DNA of 9,159 bases from Flavobacteriales bacterium (GTDB lineage Bacteria > Bacteroidota > Bacteroidia > Flavobacteriales > Flavobacteriaceae), in contig JAMONI010000171.1 of the NCBI GenBank assembly GCA_027065935.1, positions 1 through 9,159 of the forward strand, in the 5' to 3' direction. The position numbers were made by a program, and so were the translations under genes. Below the pieces are notes generated by a model. That model made no database searches. It saw only the letters and a program-made list of their open reading frames with translations, and was not told the DNA's origin. Below are positions 5,226 through 9,159 of the stretch, one piece after another (positions within the stretch are counted from its first letter, which is position 1; each line of letters begins with the position of its first letter).

Positions 5226-7820
5226 TTGGCCAAAACGGAGAAACGCACGCCTTTAATGCAACAATATTACAGCATCAAGAAAAAATACCCCGATGCATTG
5301 TTGCTATTCAGAGTGGGTGATTTCTACGAAACATTCGGTGAAGATGCCGTCAAAACCGCCAACATTTTAGGTATTGTATTGACCAAACGCGGCAACGGGA
5401 GCGAAGCGGAAACCGCATTGGCGGGCTTTCCTTATCATGCACTCAACACTTATTTGCCCAAATTGGTGAGGGCGGGGATGCGCGTGGCCATCTGCGAGCA
5501 ATTGGAAGACCCCAAAAAAGCCAAAAAAATCGTCAAACGCGGTGTCACCGAAGTCATCACGCCGGGATTGGCTTATAACGAAGAAGTCCTTGATAAGGAT
5601 AAGAACAATTTTCTGGCCTCGGTTTACATCGGAAAAAAACAAACCGGATTGGCTTTGCTCGACGTAAGCACGGGCGAATTTTTCGTAGCCCAAGGTCATA
5701 ACGAATACATCGGAAAACTTTTGAACGATTTTTCTCCCAAAGAAATCATCTTTTCCCGTCAAGACAAAAAACTTTTTGAAAAATCTTTCGGCGAAACTTA
5801 TTACACTTACCCCCTCGACGAGTGGGTTTTTCAACTCGATTATGCGTTGGAATTGCTTTTGGAAAAATTTCAAACGGCCTCGCTCAAGGGGTTCGGCATT
5901 CAGGATATGGACGAAGCCGTCATTGCCGCCGGAGCCGTTTTGCATTACTTAAAACAAAACCTGAACGACCGAATCGACCACGTGCGCCGGATTCAACGTT
6001 TGGTCAACGACCGCTTCGTTTGGATGGACCGTTTTACGGTGCGTAATTTGGAACTGACGGAGAGCCCGTACGGCAAAGAAGCCACACTGCTCGGTATTTT
6101 GGACAAAACCCTTACGCCGATGGGCGGACGACTCATCCGGCGGTGGATTATGTTCCCGCTAAAAGATTTAAAGGAAATCAACCGGAGATTAGACACCGTG
6201 GAAGCATTGGTGAAAGACGACAGGGTGCGCGAGCATGTGGCGGGACACCTCAAATCTTTAGGTGACCTGGAACGCGTGCTTTCGCGAATCGTTACGGGAA
6301 AAGCCAATCCAAGAGAAGTGTTGCAACTGCTCAGGGCGTTGAAAAATACAGTGCCCATCAAAGAAAATTTATTGTCCGCCGGACAAGCCTTGAAAGAACT
6401 CGGTAAGGCTTTGCATAAACTCGAGGATTTGCAAACCCTCATCGAAAACACATTAACCGCCGATCCGCCCGTCAATCTCAATAAAGGCGGCGTCATTGCC
6501 CCAGGAGTTTCGGAACAATTGGACGAACTGCGCAGCATCAGCAGTAATGCCCAATCCGTTTTGGAAGATATTTTACGCCGGGAGACGGAACGAACCGGAA
6601 TTCAGTCGTTGAAAATCGGATTTAACAACGTTTTCGGATATTATCTCGAAGTGCGGAATAAATACAAAGAACACGTACCGCCCGAATGGATACGCAAACA
6701 AACATTGACGGCATCCGAAAGGTATATCACACCGGAACTTAAAGAATTGGAAGCCAAAATATTGGGCGCCGAAGAACAAATTTTAGCTTTGGAACAACAA
6801 CTATACGCCGAACTCCTCGAGCAAATCAAAACTTATATCACGCCGGTGCAGGAAAATGCATCGGTTTTGGCCCGTTTGGACGTGTTGCTTTCCTTTGCCC
6901 GAACCGCCATCAAAAATTACTACGTGCGGCCCGAACTTAATGAAACCCATGCACTCGACATTAAAGAAGGAAGGCATCCCGTGATTGAAAAACATCTTCC
7001 GGAAGACGAAACTTATGTGGCCAACGATGTGTATCTCGACAGGGAACGACAGCAAATTCTTATTATTACCGGTCCGAATATGTCGGGGAAATCGGCTTTT
7101 TTACGGCAAACGGCGCTTATCGTGTTGATGGCGCAAACCGGGAGTTTTATTCCCGCTCAATCGGCCCGAATCGGATTGGTGGATAAGATATTTACGCGTG
7201 TAGGCGCCAGCGATAACATTGCCATGGGCGAATCGACCTTTATGGTGGAGATGAACGAAACGGCAAGTATCCTTAATAATCTTTCGGAACGGAGTTTGAT
7301 TTTACTCGACGAAATCGGGCGGGGAACAAGTACTTACGACGGCATTTCCATCGCTTGGGCTATTGCCGAATATTTGCACGAACATCCTACACGCCCCAAA
7401 ACCTTATTTGCCACGCATTATCACGAGCTGAACGAAATGGAAAGCTTGTTTGAACGGATAAAAAACTATCACGTGAGTGTGAAAGAGCATCAAGACCGCA
7501 TTATATTTGTTCGAAAACTGGAACGCGGCGGCAGCGAACACAGTTTCGGGATTCACGTGGCCAAGCTGGCGGGCATGCCCGCTTATGTGATTAACCGTTC
7601 GGAGAAGATGCTCAAAAAACTCGAGGCTTCGGGACGAAAAGAAGAAGACAAAGAAAAAATCAAGCGGCAAGACCCCGTTCAGTTGAGTTTTTTTCAATTG
7701 GACGATCCGCTTTTGGAGGAAATACGTGATTTAATCATTCAAACCGATATTAACAATTTGCGTCCGGTGGAAGCATTGAACCTGTTGGATGAGATAAAAA
7801 ACAAACTGGTAAAAAAATAA
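5226..7820 (+). CDS. mutS: DNA mismatch repair protein MutS
   Basis: MutS binds mismatches and small loops in newly replicated DNA and, through ATP, recruits MutL. This one has 864 residues, typical of MutS1. The mismatch-recognition domain starts at once, with the Phe-x-Glu motif at F33-Y34-E35 (GDFYETF). Connector, core lever and clamp regions follow. The ATPase is complete: Walker A GPNMSGKS (616-623), STFMVEMNE after it, Walker B LLDEIGRGTSTYDG with D695 and E696, and the ATHYHEL switch. Near the C-terminus, Q819-L820-S821-F822-F823 looks like a beta-clamp binding motif. The start is TTG at 5226: no ATG, GTG or TTG occurs in frame between the ctaA stop and this codon. The first ATG (residue 11) would remove the conserved TPLMQQY. 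The gene is intact, so the host probably has normal mismatch repair if MutL is present elsewhere. Confidence 0.98.
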   Translation: MAKTEKRTPLMQQYYSIKKKYPDALLLFRVGDFYETFGEDAVKTANILGIVLTKRGNGSEAETALAGFPYHALNTYLPKLVRAGMRVAICEQLEDPKKAKKIVKRGVTEVITPGLAYNEEVLDKDKNNFLASVYIGKKQTGLALLDVSTGEFFVAQGHNEYIGKLLNDFSPKEIIFSRQDKKLFEKSFGETYYTYPLDEWVFQLDYALELLLEKFQTASLKGFGIQDMDEAVIAAGAVLHYLKQNLNDRIDHVRRIQRLVNDRFVWMDRFTVRNLELTESPYGKEATLLGILDKTLTPMGGRLIRRWIMFPLKDLKEINRRLDTVEALVKDDRVREHVAGHLKSLGDLERVLSRIVTGKANPREVLQLLRALKNTVPIKENLLSAGQALKELGKALHKLEDLQTLIENTLTADPPVNLNKGGVIAPGVSEQLDELRSISSNAQSVLEDILRRETERTGIQSLKIGFNNVFGYYLEVRNKYKEHVPPEWIRKQTLTASERYITPELKELEAKILGAEEQILALEQQLYAELLEQIKTYITPVQENASVLARLDVLLSFARTAIKNYYVRPELNETHALDIKEGRHPVIEKHLPEDETYVANDVYLDRERQQILIITGPNMSGKSAFLRQTALIVLMAQTGSFIPAQSARIGLVDKIFTRVGASDNIAMGESTFMVEMNETASILNNLSERSLILLDEIGRGTSTYDGISIAWAIAEYLHEHPTRPKTLFATHYHELNEMESLFERIKNYHVSVKEHQDRIIFVRKLERGGSEHSFGIHVAKLAGMPAYVINRSEKMLKKLEASGRKEEDKEKIKRQDPVQLSFFQLDDPLLEEIRDLIIQTDINNLRPVEALNLLDEIKNKLVKK

Positions 7821-7823
7821 GTT

Positions 7824-8384
7824 ATGAAAAAACGATTTTTATGGACATTAATACTCATCGGAATTTTGAGTGCGTGTGAAAAAACAAATCAAAAATCAAC
7901 AGAAAATCTGCAACCGGTTGAAGAAAAAACGGTAGAGAAAGAAGAGTCGGCACTGCGCTATAAAATGTTTAAAGCCGAGGATGCTCAAGTGGGGCAAGTG
8001 GCCAACTTGTTCAAAGATTTTTTGGAAGAAGAAGGGATGTATTATCCGCGCTTTTTGGACTTTCAAGCGGCGGCCCAAATCGATAATGTGGAATTTCCGA
8101 TGAAGCCCGCCGTATTGGTTATTTTCGGTCATCCGAAAGAAATGGGTGTGTTGATCCGGGAAAATCCCGAAGCCGCCGTCGATTTGCCGTTTAGAATTTT
8201 GATTTATGAAAATGAAGAAGGCGAAGTTTGGGTGATGTATAAAGATTTCGAAGCTTTCAAAAAGCAATTCTTTCTGACCGACAATGATAACATTATTCCG
8301 AAATATGAAAAGTTGTTGGACGGATTTGAAGAAAAATTGCCGGCTTACCTGAACAAAATCAAACAAAGACAAGCTTCCGAATGA
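7824..8384 (+). CDS. DUF302-domain lipoprotein of unknown function
   Basis: This 186-residue protein has a clear lipoprotein signal: MKKR, a hydrophobic core and LSAC with C18 as the lipidation site. A charged, low-complexity linker (about 19-43, rich in Glu and Lys) leads into a DUF302-like domain. The domain core is at about 95-141: PAVLVIFGHPKEMGVLIREN, then AAVDLPFRILIYEN, then GEVWVMYKD. These match the family's usual pattern of a phrase like VFGNPKxGT, an AxDLPL segment and a GxVWVxY strand. DUF302 has no agreed biochemical role. It should be anchored in the outer membrane or the outer leaflet of the inner membrane, facing the periplasm. It begins 3 bases after mutS and overlaps the next gene by ATGA; a functional link to mismatch repair is not implied. 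Confidence 0.85.
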   Translation: MKKRFLWTLILIGILSACEKTNQKSTENLQPVEEKTVEKEESALRYKMFKAEDAQVGQVANLFKDFLEEEGMYYPRFLDFQAAAQIDNVEFPMKPAVLVIFGHPKEMGVLIRENPEAAVDLPFRILIYENEEGEVWVMYKDFEAFKKQFFLTDNDNIIPKYEKLLDGFEEKLPAYLNKIKQRQASE

Positions 8385-8851
8385 AATCGTTGAAGAAAAA
8401 ATTAGTTGCTAAGGGTTATGTTCCCGTCAGGCTCAAGATGCTGAACGTTCCGGATCTTAGTTCGAGTTTTCATTTGTTGGTGCGTGTCAAGCTTAACGGG
8501 CGCAAGGGAAATTTCATTCTCGACACGGGTGCTTCCACCACCGTGGTGGATTTGTCGAAAGCCGAAAAGTTCAAAATCAAGGTTCCTGAAGTTCAACCCG
8601 AAATGATGGCATTCGGCGCTTCGCCCGAGGAGTTGGAGGTGGAATTTTCCGGAGGAAACAAGATTAGGATAAAAAAGTGGAAGGGGGGTAAATTTCCCGT
8701 ATTGTTGATGAATATCAGTCATATTCGTGAGGCTATGCAATTACACGAGGTGGAGGTGGACGGAATTTTGGGTGCCGACGTGTTGATTGCGGGCAAAGCC
8801 GTTTTGGATTACGGAGCCGGGTATCTTTATCTGAAGAAAACAAAGAAATGA
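8381..8851 (+). CDS. retropepsin-like aspartic protease (clan AA)
   Basis: This 156-residue protein carries one retropepsin-like half. The catalytic triplet is D48-T49-G50 in FILDTGASTTVVDLS (45-59), preceded by a beta hairpin (HLLVRVKLNGRKG). The second signature, a hydrophobic pair followed by Gly, is in VDGILGADVL, about 25 residues from the end, followed by a terminal strand pair (AVLDYGAGYLYLK). Single-domain members of this clan act as homodimers, one Asp from each chain. There is no signal peptide or membrane helix, and the N-terminus is basic (MKSLKKKLVAKGY), so it is predicted to be cytoplasmic. This layout matches a conserved Bacteroidota protein group whose substrates I do not know. 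ATGA overlaps link it to the DUF302 gene and to the next small gene, suggesting coupled expression. Confidence 0.87.
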   Translation: MKSLKKKLVAKGYVPVRLKMLNVPDLSSSFHLLVRVKLNGRKGNFILDTGASTTVVDLSKAEKFKIKVPEVQPEMMAFGASPEELEVEFSGGNKIRIKKWKGGKFPVLLMNISHIREAMQLHEVEVDGILGADVLIAGKAVLDYGAGYLYLKKTKK

Positions 8852-9033
8852 ATATAAGGAAGATAGGTGCATTGACGCTGACCCTTGCGGGAACGTATGT
8901 GGCGTTTCAAAATTTCTTTTTTGCCTTCACCGGCGGTTTGAAGCCGGTGCAACGGATGTATTATGTGGTTTTGGGTATTGCCGTTTTGTTTTTGAGTGCG
9001 GGAGCATTTTACGTGTTTAAGAAAGAAAAATAG
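8848..9033 (+). CDS. small two-helix membrane protein, function unknown
   Basis: This 61-residue protein starts MNIRK and has two predicted hydrophobic helices, about 6-28 and 38-56, joined by a short loop with GGLKPVQR, and ends in a basic tail (KKEK). By the positive-inside rule both ends probably face the cytoplasm. There are no cysteines or recognisable catalytic residues. The start overlaps the protease stop as ATGA, which is good evidence that it is a real gene despite its size. I do not recognise the family; conserved short membrane proteins of this shape are common in Bacteroidota. Confidence 0.72.
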   Translation: MNIRKIGALTLTLAGTYVAFQNFFFAFTGGLKPVQRMYYVVLGIAVLFLSAGAFYVFKKEK

Positions 9034-9041
9034 AAGAAGCC

Positions 9042-9159
9042 TTGTTTTTGAGCATCGTCATCGCCACCTATAACCGGAGCCGGCATTTGAAAGATTCTTT
9101 GGAAGCTTGGGCGGAGCAAGATTTTCCGAAGGAAGATTTTGAAATCATCGTGGTGAACA
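9042..9159 (+). CDS. family 2 glycosyltransferase, 5' end only
   Basis: The last 39 codons encode the first strand-helix-strand unit of a GT-A fold: SIVIATYNRSRHLKDSLEAW, then an acidic stretch, then FEIIVVN at the window edge. The opening SIVIATYNR and the later EIIVV are typical of family 2 glycosyltransferases, which transfer sugars from nucleotide donors to polysaccharide, lipid or protein acceptors. The DxD motif and acceptor region are beyond the window, so the substrate cannot be named. An in-frame TAA at 9018-9020 limits the start, and no ATG follows; TTG at 9042 or 9048 is therefore the likely start, just after a purine-rich GAAGAAG. It begins 8 bases after the small membrane gene and may continue the same operon. 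Confidence 0.85.
   Translation, partial: MFLSIVIATYNRSRHLKDSLEAWAEQDFPKEDFEIIVVN

Noticed and set aside
5367..5945. 192-codon open frame on the - strand inside mutS
   Set aside because: It lies wholly opposite an intact, clearly conserved mutS, and its translation has no recognisable domain; it reflects codon bias of the coding strand.
5993..6538. 181-codon open frame on the - strand inside mutS
   Set aside because: It is Ser- and Arg-rich without family features and fully antisense to mutS, so it is a shadow frame.
7896..8372. 158-codon - strand frame opposite the DUF302 gene
   Set aside because: It is Phe- and His-rich, as expected from the reverse of a Lys/Glu-rich gene, and the + strand gene has a lipobox and a recognisable domain.

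Overview
The window is a fully coding stretch, with every gene on the + strand, from a member of the Bacteroidota. That placement rests on inference: the MutS, retropepsin-like and short CxxC membrane proteins look like their Bacteroidota counterparts, leaders are short, Shine-Dalgarno signals are weak or absent, and two genes lack ATG starts. A Flavobacteriia-like lineage is plausible, but the genus cannot be named from this sequence.

Region 1 (1-5144) is an aa3/caa3-type cytochrome c oxidase operon with its assembly genes. The order is: last 10 codons of an upstream gene (probably subunit II), subunit I (ctaD/coxA), a five-helix subunit III, a three-helix subunit IV, a second divergent five-helix subunit III, a 65-residue membrane protein with a CxxC pair just after its signal peptide, a SCO-type copper chaperone, and heme A synthase (ctaA). 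Spacings are -4 to +12 bases, so this is one transcription and translation unit. SCO would help deliver copper, CtaA makes heme A, and subunits I-IV form the enzyme. No heme O synthase (ctaB) is present here.

Region 2 (5145-5225) is an 81-base spacer, the only real intergenic gap. It holds a weak promoter-like sequence and no convincing terminator.

Region 3 (5226-9159) is mutS (TTG start) followed closely by a DUF302 lipoprotein, a retropepsin-like aspartic protease, a 61-residue two-helix membrane protein, and the start of a family 2 glycosyltransferase cut by the window edge. The junctions between the three genes after mutS are ATGA overlaps.

The genes are mostly of known families. The most unusual observation is in subunit I: all metal ligands and the catalytic tyrosine are present, but the residues that form the K proton pathway in ordinary A-type oxidases (Ser, Thr, Lys) are replaced by Ala, Phe and Val in an ungapped alignment. 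The short CxxC protein and the divergent second subunit III are also worth attention. I found no wholly new system, RNA gene, mobile element or CRISPR array.
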